A stretch of DNA of 64,000 nt from positions 124,001 to 188,000 of the forward strand of contig JABTUJ010000012.1 of assembly GCA_015075445.1 (NCBI GenBank). The letters run 5' to 3'. How positions within the stretch are numbered: the stretch's first letter is position 1; the number at the start of each line of letters is the position of its first letter. Shown here piece after piece: positions 25,873 through 36,381 of the stretch. Below the pieces are notes generated by a model that had not been told where the DNA came from, did not search any database, and worked only from the letters and a program-made list of their open reading frames with translations. This DNA comes from Verrucomicrobiales bacterium. Its GTDB lineage: Bacteria > Verrucomicrobiota > Verrucomicrobiia > Limisphaerales > J093. The translations under genes and the position numbers were made by a program.

Positions 25873-26778
25873 ATGAAAATCCGATCTCTGTCCCTGCTCG
25901 CCTTGACGGTCGCGGTGTCCGCTTGGGGGGCGCAGGCACCCAGGCAGCTCAAGGTGGGCGAACAGCCCGAGAGCGTCTGTCGCGGCTTCGACGGGAAGCT
26001 CTACGTCACCATCATCGGCGGCAACGTACCCGGGGACGGCGCCATCCACGTCGTCGACGGCGACCGTGTGTCCGTGTTCGCGAAGGGATTGAACGCACCC
26101 AAAGGCATCGCCTTCGTGGGCGGCTTCCTGGTCACGGCCGACGAGACAGACGTGTGCAAGATCGACGCCAAAGGCCAGGTCACCCGCCTGGCCGGAGCGA
26201 AGGACTTCCCCCAACCAGTCGAGTTCCTCAACGACGTCGCCGCCAGCCTCGACGGCCGCGCGGTCTATGTCACCGACATGAGCCTTCCGGGCCCGATGCT
26301 GGATCCGTCCAAAGAACGCACCCTGTGGGCCCTCGATAGTCCGCAGGCCCGGGCGTTGCCGGCCAAGGGCTGCGTCTATCGCGTGGGCCTCGATGGCAAG
26401 GTGAGCCTCGTGGTGCCCCCGGGCGACGCGCGCCTTCGCTTTCCCAACGGCGTCACGGTCACCGGCACAAAGGCGCAGGAGACCCTCGTCCTGGGCGACT
26501 TCTTCACCGGCAACATCGTGTCCTGGCGCAACGGCACGCTCGAAGTCCTGACCACCGGACTGCGCGGCGCGGACGCCGTGGAGGTGGATGGCGACGTCAT
26601 CTACGTCTCGAGCTGGACCCTCGGCAAGGTCTGGGCCCACGACCGAACCACGGGACGGACCCGGGTGCTGCTCGAAGGCCTCACCACCGCGGCCGACTTC
26701 TTTCACGACCGCGAGCACCGCCAACTGATCATCCCGGACATGATCGCCGGCACCCTGACCTTCCTGCCGCTCGAGTGA
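25873..26778 (+). CDS. Secreted SMP-30/gluconolactonase-like beta-propeller
   Basis: A 301-residue exported protein with a signal peptide (MKIRSLSLLALTVAVSAWGA). Repeated blades contain GFDGKLYVTIIGG, LNAPKGIAFVGG, FLNDVAASLDGRAVYVTD and RLRFPNGVTVTG, with metal-ligand-like Asn/Asp residues as in SMP-30 lactonases. It may hydrolyse a sugar lactone in the periplasm, although many such propellers only bind ligands. Monocistronic. Confidence 0.75.
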   Translation: MKIRSLSLLALTVAVSAWGAQAPRQLKVGEQPESVCRGFDGKLYVTIIGGNVPGDGAIHVVDGDRVSVFAKGLNAPKGIAFVGGFLVTADETDVCKIDAKGQVTRLAGAKDFPQPVEFLNDVAASLDGRAVYVTDMSLPGPMLDPSKERTLWALDSPQARALPAKGCVYRVGLDGKVSLVVPPGDARLRFPNGVTVTGTKAQETLVLGDFFTGNIVSWRNGTLEVLTTGLRGADAVEVDGDVIYVSSWTLGKVWAHDRTTGRTRVLLEGLTTAADFFHDREHRQLIIPDMIAGTLTFLPLE

Positions 26779-26862
26779 ATTGTAGGAGCCGCTAACCGTG
26801 GTGCAGGACGCGGCGTGCTTTGCAGAAGGCAGGGAGTGGAATCGAGACCGGGACCCAGCCGC

Positions 26863-27828
26863 TTAACGGGCACCGCGTCGGCGCCACAGACCGAACCCGA
26901 GGGCCACCGCCCCCATCACGCTGGCCGAGTGCCACGGTTCGGGCACCAGGGCGACGCGGAAGCCGAAGTCATCGCCCTCCTGGCCTTCCTGGGGGAGATT
27001 GGCGTGCCGGAAGGACGAGGCCATCATGTCCTCGTTGTACCACCAGTTGCCGCCGCGCAGCGCCCGATACTCAGCCGGGTCGTCATTCCCTTCGTCCAGG
27101 GCGCTCTCCAACCACTCCCAAACGTTACCTCCCTGACCCATCGTCCCGTAGGGACTCAAGCCGCCGGCAGTGGTGATGTCCGCTGGTCCACCCTCGAAGG
27201 TGAAGTACACCGCGGTACCCGGATCAGTTCCGTAGGCCACCGGCGTGGGCGGCGTGTCGCTGCCAGTCGAGTAATCGTAATAGACGCCAGCCGATGCGTC
27301 ATAAAATGCCGCTTTGTACCACTCGTGGTCGTTGGGCAGGACAAAGTACGCGTCCTTGTGCCGGTAGAGGTTCTCGCCACCCGACTGCCAGGCCTCAGCG
27401 GAGGACCAGAGCTGGAAGTTCCCATTGACATCAAAGCTGTAAGCGGGTTGGTGCCCGGTGCTGGTGTTTAGCCAGTTCACGAGCCGCGCCGCTTCGACCC
27501 AACTCATGCCGGTGGCGGGCTTGTTCGGGCCGCGTGTCGGGGACATCGAGACGCCGGTCAGTCCTCCGGCAATCGCTTTGTTGATCATGTCCTCGGAAAC
27601 CTCATACTTCCCCATCCAGAACCTGTAGGGCACCGCTCCCGCCGGATTCGGCGCCCCGGTGGTATCCGGCAGGTTTCCTTCATCCCCGATCCGCACGAAG
27701 GCCATGCTGAACTCGTTGGCTCCGGTACCAAAGGTGTAGGTGGCCTGGGCGTGAGCCGGCCAGGCAGTCGCCACGACGAGGGGAATCAGGCCGGTGAGGG
27801 AACGAAGGCAGCGAGGAGATAGCTTCAT
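26863..27828 (-). CDS. SUMF1/formylglycine-generating-enzyme-like PEP-CTERM protein
   Basis: A 321-residue exported protein with a signal peptide (MKLSPRCLRSLTGLIPLVVA). The body has the FGE-sulfatase fold pattern (RFWMGKYEVSEDMINKA, TGMSWVEAARLVNWLN, GNVWEWLESA, RALRGGNWW, FGFRVA). The two active-site cysteines of true formylglycine-generating enzymes are not apparent, so it is probably a non-catalytic member. The C-terminus VPEPWHSASVMGAVALGFG followed by WRRRG is a PEP-CTERM sorting signal, implying exosortase-dependent export. Downstream of a less GC-rich region (27.93-28.02 kb) that could hold its promoter. Confidence 0.8.
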   Translation of the reverse strand: MKLSPRCLRSLTGLIPLVVATAWPAHAQATYTFGTGANEFSMAFVRIGDEGNLPDTTGAPNPAGAVPYRFWMGKYEVSEDMINKAIAGGLTGVSMSPTRGPNKPATGMSWVEAARLVNWLNTSTGHQPAYSFDVNGNFQLWSSAEAWQSGGENLYRHKDAYFVLPNDHEWYKAAFYDASAGVYYDYSTGSDTPPTPVAYGTDPGTAVYFTFEGGPADITTAGGLSPYGTMGQGGNVWEWLESALDEGNDDPAEYRALRGGNWWYNEDMMASSFRHANLPQEGQEGDDFGFRVALVPEPWHSASVMGAVALGFGLWRRRGAR

Positions 27829-28090
27829 GCGGTTCGGAGTTGAGTCGCTTTGGACCGGGCATGGTGTCCATCGCAGCCAAGCGGCGACTCCCTTGTCGGC
27901 CAAGGCACTCGAGGTCCCCCACACCTTTTCATCACGCAGGAGGTTAATCGGCGGCTTTGTTGGTCAAGAGATACGAACACGAACATTATGCATACGAAAG
28001 CATACTAATGTACAACTCCCGCACCCCGCACCCGGGGTAACACGCCGCGCCAGTTGTTGAACCGCGCCGGAGTGCCGGTAGAGTCGGCCT

Positions 28091-28321
28091 ATGGCGCCAA
28101 CCGATGGCCCGTCGCGGCCGCGTGGAGCTACCGGCCGGAAGGTGGTCGAAGCGCTCACGTTTGCCGAGGCGGAAGCCGACGATCACTGCTATTGGCGAGG
28201 CCGCTCTCCTCGGGAACGCATCCAGCACTTGGAGCGGCTTCGCGTGAAGAACTATGGATCCGAGGTCATTGACCAGGGACTTCAGCGAGTTCTTGCAGTT
28301 GCTGAACGATCACGGCGTTGA
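28091..28321 (+). CDS. Small protein paired with a nucleotidyltransferase remnant
   Basis: A 76-residue charged protein (LTFAEAEADDHCYWRGRSP, RIQHLERLRVKNYG). It resembles small proteins found just upstream of nucleotidyltransferase-like toxin genes in Verrucomicrobia and Planctomycetes. It overlaps the remnant downstream by 68 nt. Possibly an antitoxin-like partner; the role is inferred from context only. Confidence 0.5.
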   Translation: MAPTDGPSRPRGATGRKVVEALTFAEAEADDHCYWRGRSPRERIQHLERLRVKNYGSEVIDQGLQRVLAVAERSRR

Positions 28322-28570
28322 GTACCTGGTGATCGGAGGTCATGCCGTCGCGTTTCACGGGTATCCGCGGGCGACCGCGCACCTGGATGTCTGGGTGTCG
28401 CTGGATCGCGAGAATGCGAACCGCCTCCCAACCGAATCGAAATTCAGACCGGCATCGACGGGGTGAGCTTTGACGAGTGCAGCCCTCGTGGGATCGTGGC
28501 GGAACTCGATGGAGTACAAGCTCGTCAAAGGACCGTTCGGGTCGGCGAGTTGGGAGCAACCTCCTCCAGA
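28254..28570 (+). pseudogene. Nucleotidyltransferase (MNT/AbiEii-like), truncated and frameshifted
   Basis: The first 62 or so codons encode an intact N-terminus (LTRDFSEFLQLLNDHGVEYL, VIGGHAVAFHGYPRATAHLD, VWVSLDRENA) with the GG and DxD motifs of nucleotidyltransferases. The frame then ends at 28466. A different frame continues with IQTGIDGVSFDECSPRGIVA, which looks like the C-terminal part of the same family, but the middle section (about 40 residues) is missing. An internal deletion with frame change is the simplest reading. Confidence 0.6.
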
Positions 28571-28763
28571 TAACGGCAGGCTGAAGCCGGGGCACCGGCC
28601 GGCGACGGGTCCGCTGCAGCGGGACATTCGCCCTCGGCCCCCGTCACAAGCCGCGTGCTCGCCCCGGCTCAAACGCGATCCAACGAGGATCGAAGTTGAC
28701 ATCGGTTCGCAATCAGGCTTAAACGAACACATTCAAACATCACACCGAACAGTTCTGCGACGC

Positions 28764-31700
28764 ATGAAGGCGATCCAACCTCACCCGATGCAAACTTCTC
28801 CTCGTCCACCCGCGACCTGTCACCCCACGAACTGCGCCGGCGTACTGACCCGGTGCATGGCTTGCGGATGGCTGGTAACCCTGCCGCTCGGGCTGTCCGC
28901 CGTCGAACCTGCCTACCCCGCCGCCGTGCTCGCCGACAGCCCGGCCGCGTACTGGCGCCTGAACGAGACCCGCGCGATCACGGGCGAACTCGTCGCCGCC
29001 GATGCCTCCGGCCACGACCATGCCTTCGCCTACCAGCCCACCCCCACGCGGACAGGCACCAGCCCGGATGAAGGACCGCGTCCGCCGGAGTTTCCGGGGT
29101 TCACCAGCGACAACCGCGCTCCCACGCTGGTCGGCGGACCGCTTGTGGCCAACGATGGTTATGTCGGCCGGCCCACCGGCGTGCTCCCGGACCGGAACGA
29201 TTACACGGTGGAACTGTGGTTCCGACGCGGCCCGGTCGCGGCGCTGGGTGCTTATTTGTATCACCGCAGTGACTTTGATGCGCCCAGCAACACCGGCGAT
29301 TACCTGGGCCTCGTGCAGAATGGGGACTTTGTCTACCTGTTCATCTACGACGGCACGCCGGGCACGGGCGTCAACGGCTTCGGGTACACCGACATCTGGG
29401 CCGACGCCTGGAACCATGTCGTCCTCGTGCGCGAGGGAGAGAACGTGACAGTCTACCTGAACGGTCAGGTTGAGATCCCCGCCACGTACATGCCGTCGCG
29501 GGAAGGCACCAAGTGGACGGATGGCTCTTGGGCGTTCGGCGGCCGGTCGGACGTCCCCGCACTGGACCAGCGGTTCAACGGCAACCTCGACGAAATCGCG
29601 GTCTACCCCGACGCCCTCAGCGCCACCGCCGTCGAAGCCAATTTCAGCGCCGCAACCCGGGCCGGCGGGCGTTATCACGAAGCGGTCCTCGCCCGAAATC
29701 CCGAAGCTTATTGGCGCCTCAACGAAACGGCCACCGTCGTGGGCACCGATACCGCGGCCGACGCGACACCCGGCGACCATGATTTCCCCTACCAGACCAA
29801 CTCCCGTTCCGGCACCGGGACGGAGGTCGGACCGCGCCCGCCGGTGTACGCCGGATTCGAGGGAACCAACAACGCCCCCACGATGCCGGGCAGCGGCTAC
29901 CTTGGCGTGGCCAGCGGGGTGTTGCCGGACGCGAACGATTACACCGCGGAGCTGTGGTTCCGGCGGGGACCCGTCGGCAGCATCGGCGCCTACCTCTACC
30001 ATCGCAGCGACCTCGATGCACTCACCAACACCGGCGACTACCTCGGGCTTTGGCCCACCGGTCGCAACGTCACGCTCTTCGTGTACGACGGGGGCGCCGA
30101 CATCATCGCGGCGGGCCGGACCGAGATCGTCACCAACCGGTGGTACCACGTGGCCATGGTGCGCCAGGGCGAGGACGTGACCGTCTATCTCGACGGGCAG
30201 GTGGAAATCGCCGCGGCCCGCATGCCCCTCCGGGAAGGCACTAAATGGACCGACGGCACCTGGGCGTTCGGCGGGCGCACGGACCAACCGGCGTTGGCCC
30301 AGCATTTCGCCGGCGAGATCGACGAGATCGCGATCTACCCCCAGGTCCTCGACCGCACGACCGTTCTGCGGCATTTCAACACCGCCTTCGCCACGCCCAC
30401 CTACGCCAACGCGCTGCTCGTCGATGCCCCAGTGGCGTATTGGAAGCTCGACGAGACCCGACCGGCCGGCGCCACGAACGCCGTCGATGCGTCGGGTCAC
30501 GGGCACGGTTTCGCCTACCACGCCACGCCCACCCGCACGGGGACGGGCACGGACGTCGGGCCACGACCGCCGGAGTTCCCTGGCTTCGAAGCCAGCAACA
30601 GCGCGCCGACGCTCTACGGGGGTCCGTTGACAGCCACCGATGGCTACCTTGGCTTCGCGGCGGGAGTTCTGAACGACGTGTACGACTACACCATCGAGAT
30701 GTGGTTGCGGCGGGGCGCGGTTGGCAGCATCGGCGCCTACCTCTATCATCGCAGCGACCTCGACGCCCTGGACCACACCGGGGATTACGTGGGCATCTGG
30801 CCAGCAGGCGACGGCGCCAGTCTCTTCCTGTACGACGGAGGTGCCGACGTGATCGCCACCGGCCCGACCATCCTGGGAACCACGGCGTGGTACCATGTCG
30901 CGGTCCAGCGCGAGGGCGACTTTGTGACGGTGTATCTGAACGGCGAGACTGAAATCCCGGCCACCTACATGCCGCTGCGGGAAGGCACCAAGTGGTCGGA
31001 CGGAACCTGGGCGTTTGCCGGCCGGACAGACATGCCCCAGCTCGCCCAGCGGTTGGCGGGCAACCTCGACGAAATCGCGATCTACAATCGCGTACTCAGT
31101 CCCACCGTCCTGCAGGCGCACTACGCGGCAGCCACCGGATCCGCCGGCAACTACGCCGCGACGGTCCTGGCGGATCAGCCCGAGGCGTACTGGCGCCTGG
31201 ATGAACCCCAGGCCATGGGGGGCGAAGTGGCCCTGGACACCTCTGGCAACGGCAACGACTTCACCTATCACAAGGCCCCCTCCCGCACCGGTGAGGGAGA
31301 CGACGTCGGCCCGCGCCTGCCCCTGTTTGCCGGCTTCCCGGACGACAACCGCAGCCCGACCCTGACCGGGGGCCCGCTGATCGCCACGGACGGTTACCTG
31401 GGCATCCCTACGGGCGTGTCGCCGGGCACCAATGACTACACCATCGAGCTGTGGTTCCGCCCCACCGCCCTGGGCGATCTGGGTGCCTACCTGTATCACC
31501 GTCGGGACCCGGCCGCGCCGAGCAACACCGGCGATTACCTTGGCCTGACGCGCGACGGAGGCGTCATCAAGCTGTTCGTGTACGACGGTGGCGCGGCGGC
31601 CAACGCCCTTGGCGCCAGCCCCATCAAGCTCGGCCAATGGCATCACGTGGCCCTGGCACGCGCGGGCAACAGCGTCACCGTCTACCTCGACGGCGCCGTG

Positions 31701-32105
31701 GACATCCCCGCCACCTCCATGCCGCCCCTCCCGGGCACGCAATGGACCGCCGGAACCTGGGCGTTCGGAGGCCGCAACGACCAGCCCACGCTGCCCCAGC
31801 GCTTCACCGGCAACCTGGACGAGATCGTGATCTTCGACGTCCCGCTGAGCCAGGAGCAGATCCTGGCGCACTACCGCGCCGCGGCGGTCCAGACCGCCGG
31901 CACGCAGGTGGCGATCGAACTCAGTGCGGGCAACGTCGTGATCTCCTGGCCCGCCACACCGGACGACTTCGTCCTGGAATCCAGTCCCGGACTGGCGCCC
32001 CCGAATTGGGCGCCGGTAAGCGCGACGGTGGTCGAGGAAGACGGCCTCCGCAAGGTCACCTTCCCGCCCAGCGCCATCCACGAATTCTTCCGACTGCGCC
32101 GTTGA
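28764..32105 (+). CDS. Secreted protein with four LamG-like repeats
   Basis: A 1113-residue exported protein. A Cys-containing hydrophobic segment (about residues 25-50) serves as signal peptide. Four laminin-G/concanavalin-like domains follow, beginning near residues 47, 303, 546 and 796; each opens with a YWRLNET-like motif and holds [20 protein letters not shown] and [13 protein letters not shown] strands. A 65-residue beta tail ends the protein (FVLESSPGL...NWAPVS). No catalytic domain. Likely binds carbohydrate or forms a surface layer. The start used is the first ATG after the nucleotidyltransferase remnant; a second at 28788 is possible. The prepilin-like gene starts 1 nt after its stop. 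Confidence 0.8.
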   Translation: MKAIQPHPMQTSPRPPATCHPTNCAGVLTRCMACGWLVTLPLGLSAVEPAYPAAVLADSPAAYWRLNETRAITGELVAADASGHDHAFAYQPTPTRTGTSPDEGPRPPEFPGFTSDNRAPTLVGGPLVANDGYVGRPTGVLPDRNDYTVELWFRRGPVAALGAYLYHRSDFDAPSNTGDYLGLVQNGDFVYLFIYDGTPGTGVNGFGYTDIWADAWNHVVLVREGENVTVYLNGQVEIPATYMPSREGTKWTDGSWAFGGRSDVPALDQRFNGNLDEIAVYPDALSATAVEANFSAATRAGGRYHEAVLARNPEAYWRLNETATVVGTDTAADATPGDHDFPYQTNSRSGTGTEVGPRPPVYAGFEGTNNAPTMPGSGYLGVASGVLPDANDYTAELWFRRGPVGSIGAYLYHRSDLDALTNTGDYLGLWPTGRNVTLFVYDGGADIIAAGRTEIVTNRWYHVAMVRQGEDVTVYLDGQVEIAAARMPLREGTKWTDGTWAFGGRTDQPALAQHFAGEIDEIAIYPQVLDRTTVLRHFNTAFATPTYANALLVDAPVAYWKLDETRPAGATNAVDASGHGHGFAYHATPTRTGTGTDVGPRPPEFPGFEASNSAPTLYGGPLTATDGYLGFAAGVLNDVYDYTIEMWLRRGAVGSIGAYLYHRSDLDALDHTGDYVGIWPAGDGASLFLYDGGADVIATGPTILGTTAWYHVAVQREGDFVTVYLNGETEIPATYMPLREGTKWSDGTWAFAGRTDMPQLAQRLAGNLDEIAIYNRVLSPTVLQAHYAAATGSAGNYAATVLADQPEAYWRLDEPQAMGGEVALDTSGNGNDFTYHKAPSRTGEGDDVGPRLPLFAGFPDDNRSPTLTGGPLIATDGYLGIPTGVSPGTNDYTIELWFRPTALGDLGAYLYHRRDPAAPSNTGDYLGLTRDGGVIKLFVYDGGAAANALGASPIKLGQWHHVALARAGNSVTVYLDGAVDIPATSMPPLPGTQWTAGTWAFGGRNDQPTLPQRFTGNLDEIVIFDVPLSQEQILAHYRAAAVQTAGTQVAIELSAGNVVISWPATPDDFVLESSPGLAPPNWAPVSATVVEEDGLRKVTFPPSAIHEFFRLRR

Positions 32106-32106
32106 G

Positions 32107-33066
32107 ATGAAGACAAACGTTTGCCTTCCGCCTGGACCATGTCGTGCAGGCACCCCGTATCGCGGTGAACCACCCGGTGAGGGCACCGGGCCTACAGGTT
32201 ATACGCCCGGTGAGGGCACCGGACCACCAACCTGTAGGCCGGGACCCCCGACCCGGCGCGGGGGCGAGCCTCCTTCGCACCGGTCACCCTTCCCGTCACA
32301 TCGCTGGAAGCACGCCCGGGGATTCACCTTGATCGAACTGCTGGTGGTCATCGCGATCATCGCGATCCTGGCCGGGATGCTCCTCCCCGCCCTGGGCCTG
32401 GCCAAGGAGAAGGCCAAACGCTCGAGCTGCGTGGGCAACCTGCGCCAGCTCTACATCGCCAATGCGATCTACATGGATGACTTCCGCGACCGCTTCGTCA
32501 CCCTCAACGCGCCGGGCGCGCCCGGCGACCCCAACGCGGGCGCCGTCGAGACGTATCACCGCTGGGCCGGCAAGCGGGGCATCGACGATTTTGATTTTAC
32601 CGACCGGCCGCTCAACCCGTATGTGTTTGCCCGGCAGATGGTCAACACCAACGACAACGAAGGCATCTACCGGCTGTTTCGTTGCCCCAGCGACACCGGC
32701 TCGAAGAAGGGTCGCTGGCCCTACGATGAACTGCCGACGCTCTTCCACACCCAGGGCATCAGCTACCGCTACAACAGCAGCGCCATCGACAACGACGGCA
32801 CCAAGGGACTCTGGAACAAGCGGTCCAGCGATGTCCGGAACCCGAGCCGGGTCATCGTGATCCACGGCGAACCCTTCATTGTCTACGGCTTCAAATGGAT
32901 GGGCGCGTGGCCCCTCCCCGCCACCTACGCCTACTGGCACCACAAGAAACAACTCGGCTGGGCCAACATCATGTTTGTGGACGGCCATGCCCAGTACCTG
33001 CAGGCCACGCACAACAAACCCGACTTCCAGCACGGACCCAACTGGACGGTTGTGTATAGCGATTAG
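32107..33066 (+). CDS. Prepilin-like protein with type IV N-methylation motif
   Basis: A 319-residue protein. The prepilin signature [20 protein letters not shown] begins near residue 70, with peptidase cleavage expected between Gly and Phe. The C-terminal region has the FVDGHAQ motif typical of verrucomicrobial and planctomycetal pseudopilins of the DUF1559-like group. The leader before cleavage is 70 residues, far longer than the usual 5-25, and is largely encoded by a dispersed repeat (32173-32258). There is no other in-frame ATG, GTG or TTG between 32107 and the motif, so either this leader is real or the gene starts with a rarer codon. Confidence 0.8.
   Translation: MKTNVCLPPGPCRAGTPYRGEPPGEGTGPTGYTPGEGTGPPTCRPGPPTRRGGEPPSHRSPFPSHRWKHARGFTLIELLVVIAIIAILAGMLLPALGLAKEKAKRSSCVGNLRQLYIANAIYMDDFRDRFVTLNAPGAPGDPNAGAVETYHRWAGKRGIDDFDFTDRPLNPYVFARQMVNTNDNEGIYRLFRCPSDTGSKKGRWPYDELPTLFHTQGISYRYNSSAIDNDGTKGLWNKRSSDVRNPSRVIVIHGEPFIVYGFKWMGAWPLPATYAYWHHKKQLGWANIMFVDGHAQYLQATHNKPDFQHGPNWTVVYSD
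32173..32258. repeat. Hairpin repeat element inside the prepilin-like leader
   Basis: Two copies of CCGGTGAGGGCACCGG are followed by CCTGTAGGCC and the palindrome GGGACCCCCGACCC. The same modules occur at 36091-36150. It is read in frame as an Arg/Gly/Pro/Thr-rich segment. Confidence 0.7.
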
Positions 33067-33104
33067 CCAGGCCTGACATCCGTCACTCCCCAGCCTCCAC
33101 CCAC

Positions 33105-36041
33105 ATGAACGAACCCATCGCTCCAGCCACGACCAACGCTCACTCCCCTTCGATCCCCCGGTGGTCGTGGCGCTGCCTGGCCATCGCCTTACTCCTCCTT
33201 CCTCGGCCCACCGCCCTGGCCGCCGACCGGGTCTTCCGCGCCGGCGCCTTCGCCGTGGACATAACGCCTACGAACTTCCCGGTCATCGTCAACGGCGGTT
33301 TCCTGGCCTCCACCGCCACCCAGGTCCGGGAACCGCTCCACGTGCGCTGCCTCGTGCTCGATGACGGCGATACCCGCGTGGGACTGGGCATCATCGATAC
33401 CTGTCTCATCCCGCGCGATCTCGCCGACCAGGCCAAGGCCCTGATTCATGACGCCACCGGCCTCCCGCCCGAACGCGTCTTGCTGGCCGCCACCCACACC
33501 CACTATGCGCCTTCCCTCATGCAGGCGCTCGGCACGCCCCCGGATCCGCACTACCCGGCCTTCTTGTTGCCGCGCCTGGTCGAAGCCTTCCGCGGGGCGG
33601 TCGATCGCCTGACCCCGGCGCGCATTGGCTGGGGACAGGCCCAGGCTCCCGACCACACCCACACCCGCACCTGGATCCGACGACCGGACCGGGTGGACAC
33701 AGATCCCTTCGGCGAACGGACCGTCCGCGCCAACATGCACCCCGGCCACCGCAACCCGGACGCCATCGGCCCTTCCGGACCCCCGGATCCCGACCTGTCG
33801 GTGATTGCCATCCAGACGCGGGACGGACGGCCCCTGGCGCTCCTGGCGAACTACGCCATGCATTACCACGGCGGTAGCGGCCCGGTGTCGTCTGACTACT
33901 TCGGCCTGTTCGCCGAAAAGATCCAGCGGCTTGTGGATCCCGCCGGGTCGGCCCCGGGCTTCGTGGGCATCATGTCGCAGGGGTTCAGCGGCGATCAGCA
34001 CTGGATGGACTACAGCAAGCCTGCCCGGGCGATCAGCATGGATCGGTATGCCGAGGACCTCGCACAACGCGCCCACGAAATCTGCCAGACCATCGCCTAC
34101 CAGGACTGGGTACCGCTCGCGATGCGTGACCGGGACCTGCCCCTGCCTGTACGGATGCCGGGCCCCGAGCGCCTGGCATGGGCTCGCGAGAAAGTGGCTT
34201 CGATCGGTGACCGTCTCCCGCAGAACATCCCCGAGGTGTACGCGCGCGAGCAGCTCTGGCTCGAGGAGAACCCCATCGTGAACGTCAAGCTGCAGGCCCT
34301 CCGTCTCGGAGAACTCGGCTTCACCGCCGTCTCCGGCGAGGTATTCGCGATCACCAGCCTGAAGCTGAAGGCGCAAAGTCCGCTGCCCATGCTGGTCAAC
34401 TTCGAGTTGGCCAACGGCGAGGAGGGCTACGTCCCGCCGCCGGAAGTGCACAAGCTTGGCGGCTACAACACCTGGGCCTGCCGGACCGCCTGCCTCGAAG
34501 AACAGGCCGAACCCAAGATCGTCGAGGCCCTGCTCGGGATGCTGGAAGATGTCGCCGGCCAGCCCCGTCGCCCGCTCCAACTCTCGCACGGCCTCTACGC
34601 GCAATCCGTCCTCCTGGCCGAACCGCTGGCGTACTGGCGCATGGAGGAACTCGTGGCTCCCGTGGCGCGGGACGCTACGCGCCACCAACGGACCGCCCGC
34701 TACGAGGATGGCGTGGTGTTCTACCTGGACGGGCCGGCCTCCCCGGCGTTCTCGGGGCCGCAGGCTGACAACCGCGCGCCGCACTTTGCCGGCGGCCGGA
34801 TGGTGGCGCCGCTTCCACACCCGGGCGAACAGGTCAGCGTCGAGTTGTGGTTCTGGAACGGCCTGCCGGCGCGGATCCGCGGAGTCACCGGGCACCTCTT
34901 CGACTGGGGCGACCGGTTGGCGATCGGGGGCACAAACGAAGCGCCCGGTTGTCTTGTGCTGTCGAGCGCGGGCCACGACCGGACCCTCACGGGCACCACG
35001 TCGCTGCCGCTGAAGGCGTGGACCCACGTAGCCTTCACCCGCGACCGGTCCGAGGTGGTCGTGTATGTGAACGGTCAGCCGGAGATCATCGGCGAGCTGC
35101 CCCCGCCGCGCGCGGCCGATGCTGCGTCCCTGTTCATCGGCGGTTCGGGCGAGCCAGCCAACAGCTTCGAAGGGAAGCTGGACGAAGTCGCCGTGTTTGA
35201 CCGCGCCCTGGGGGCTGCCGAAGTGCTTCGTCGCGCGCAACTGGCCGCGCTGGAAGTGTCGGGGACTGTGCTGGTCAAGGTCGCGCCCGATCCGTTGGGA
35301 GCCTACTCGCAGGCCCTGCTGGGTACGCGACCACAAGCCTACTGGCGGCTCGGTGAGAATGGATTCGGCGGACGCCAGGCCCTGGACAGCACTCCCGCCG
35401 CCCGGCACGCGACCTACGAGGAAGACATCGAGTTGTACGACCTTGGGATGCCGGCACCCGCCTTCACCTCGGGGCAGGCCACCAACCACGCCGCGCGATT
35501 CGCCGGGGGACGGCTGCGCGCGACGGTGAAAGGCCTCGGTTCGACCTACGCGGTTTCGTTCTGGTTCTGCAATGACCGCCCCAACAACGTCGCCCCGGTC
35601 ACCGGCTACCTGTTCTCGCGCGGGCCGGATGCCGCGGAGGGGGCGCCGGGAGACCACCTCGGCATTGGTGGCACTCACATGGATCACCTGGGCCGGCTCA
35701 TCCTCTACAATGGCAACGCGCTCGGCCAGGTGCTCGTGGGCCGGACGGTCGTGCGCCCCGGCACCTGGAACCATGTGGTCCTGGTGCGCGAGGGACGGAA
35801 CGTGCAGGTCTATCTCAACGGGCAACTCGACTTCGCTGGCGAGATCGACATCAGCCCCGCCGCCGCGGCCGAGGAACTCTTCCTGGGCGGTCGCAACGAC
35901 AACTTCGCCAACTTCAGTGGACGGATCGACGAGGCGGCCGTCTACGATCGCGCCTTGTCCGCCGAGGACGTTCGCCGGCTGCACGCGACCGCCACGAATC
36001 CACCCGCCTCTGCCGGCGCTTCGAACACCTCCACCCAATAG
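33105..36041 (+). CDS. Neutral-ceramidase-like domain fused to two LamG domains, secreted
   Basis: A 978-residue exported protein. A signal peptide (to about 39) precedes a neutral/alkaline non-lysosomal ceramidase-like domain (about 42-470): FRAGAFAVDITP, THTHYAPS and NYAMHYHGGSGPVSSDYFG are the characteristic metal-site and active-site blocks. Two LamG domains follow, at about 498-725 and 733-960 (GQVLVGRTVVRPGTWNHVVL). The ceramidase family hydrolyses ceramide or similar N-acyl bonds; many bacterial homologues have unknown substrates. The LamG modules probably target it to a surface polysaccharide. It starts 38 nt after the prepilin-like gene. Confidence 0.82.
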   Translation: MNEPIAPATTNAHSPSIPRWSWRCLAIALLLLPRPTALAADRVFRAGAFAVDITPTNFPVIVNGGFLASTATQVREPLHVRCLVLDDGDTRVGLGIIDTCLIPRDLADQAKALIHDATGLPPERVLLAATHTHYAPSLMQALGTPPDPHYPAFLLPRLVEAFRGAVDRLTPARIGWGQAQAPDHTHTRTWIRRPDRVDTDPFGERTVRANMHPGHRNPDAIGPSGPPDPDLSVIAIQTRDGRPLALLANYAMHYHGGSGPVSSDYFGLFAEKIQRLVDPAGSAPGFVGIMSQGFSGDQHWMDYSKPARAISMDRYAEDLAQRAHEICQTIAYQDWVPLAMRDRDLPLPVRMPGPERLAWAREKVASIGDRLPQNIPEVYAREQLWLEENPIVNVKLQALRLGELGFTAVSGEVFAITSLKLKAQSPLPMLVNFELANGEEGYVPPPEVHKLGGYNTWACRTACLEEQAEPKIVEALLGMLEDVAGQPRRPLQLSHGLYAQSVLLAEPLAYWRMEELVAPVARDATRHQRTARYEDGVVFYLDGPASPAFSGPQADNRAPHFAGGRMVAPLPHPGEQVSVELWFWNGLPARIRGVTGHLFDWGDRLAIGGTNEAPGCLVLSSAGHDRTLTGTTSLPLKAWTHVAFTRDRSEVVVYVNGQPEIIGELPPPRAADAASLFIGGSGEPANSFEGKLDEVAVFDRALGAAEVLRRAQLAALEVSGTVLVKVAPDPLGAYSQALLGTRPQAYWRLGENGFGGRQALDSTPAARHATYEEDIELYDLGMPAPAFTSGQATNHAARFAGGRLRATVKGLGSTYAVSFWFCNDRPNNVAPVTGYLFSRGPDAAEGAPGDHLGIGGTHMDHLGRLILYNGNALGQVLVGRTVVRPGTWNHVVLVREGRNVQVYLNGQLDFAGEIDISPAAAAEELFLGGRNDNFANFSGRIDEAAVYDRALSAEDVRRLHATATNPPASAGASNTSTQ

Positions 36042-36381
36042 AGCCCCCATGAAGACCGCCATCCCCGATCCCCGACCTTCCCATGAACCGCCCGGTGAGG
36101 GCACCGGGCCTACAACCTGTAGGCCGGGTCCCCCGACCCGGCGGGGAGGGCTCATTGCCCCTGAACCGATCCAAGAGAACCACCTCACTTCGCCCATCCC
36201 CGATGTTCGTAATCGGTGGAGGGACGCTTCGTCTTGGATTCTCCGCCGATTACGAACATCGGGAATGGGGCTGAAGGAGGCGCTCCATGAACCCGTGGTG
36301 CGGGCTTCCAGCCTGCTCCCTCCGTGGTTCACGGTCCCTGGGCCTGAACTTCAGACCAGGGGAACTTCCCCCACCACGGCC
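36042..36381. repeat. Repeat-rich stretch before the Gfo/Idh/MocA gene
   Basis: This stretch consists mostly of dispersed modules: a hairpin element at 36091-36150 like that at 32.2 kb, the 29-bp-arm palindrome at 36193-36269, and the GC-rich box near 36292. It is open in the frame of the downstream oxidoreductase from an ATG at 36049, but its translation is repeat-derived. Confidence 0.7.
36193..36269. repeat. Solitary copy of the dispersed palindrome
   Basis: Arms 36193-36221 and 36241-36269 pair at 27 of 29 positions (core GATGTTCGTAATCGG). The preceding ACCTCACT and following CTGAAGGAGGCGCTCC flanks match the copy near 49.6 kb. Confidence 0.75.

Noticed and set aside
26863..27828. True formylglycine-generating enzyme
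   Set aside because: The fold matches SUMF1, but the two catalytic cysteines are not apparent and no sulfatase gene is nearby.
28740..32186. 1148-codon minus-strand frame opposite the LamG gene
   Set aside because: Antisense shadow of a repetitive gene; no domain or signal recognised.
33189..36332. 1047-codon minus-strand frame opposite the ceramidase-LamG gene
   Set aside because: Antisense shadow; the plus strand has a clear signal peptide and conserved motifs.
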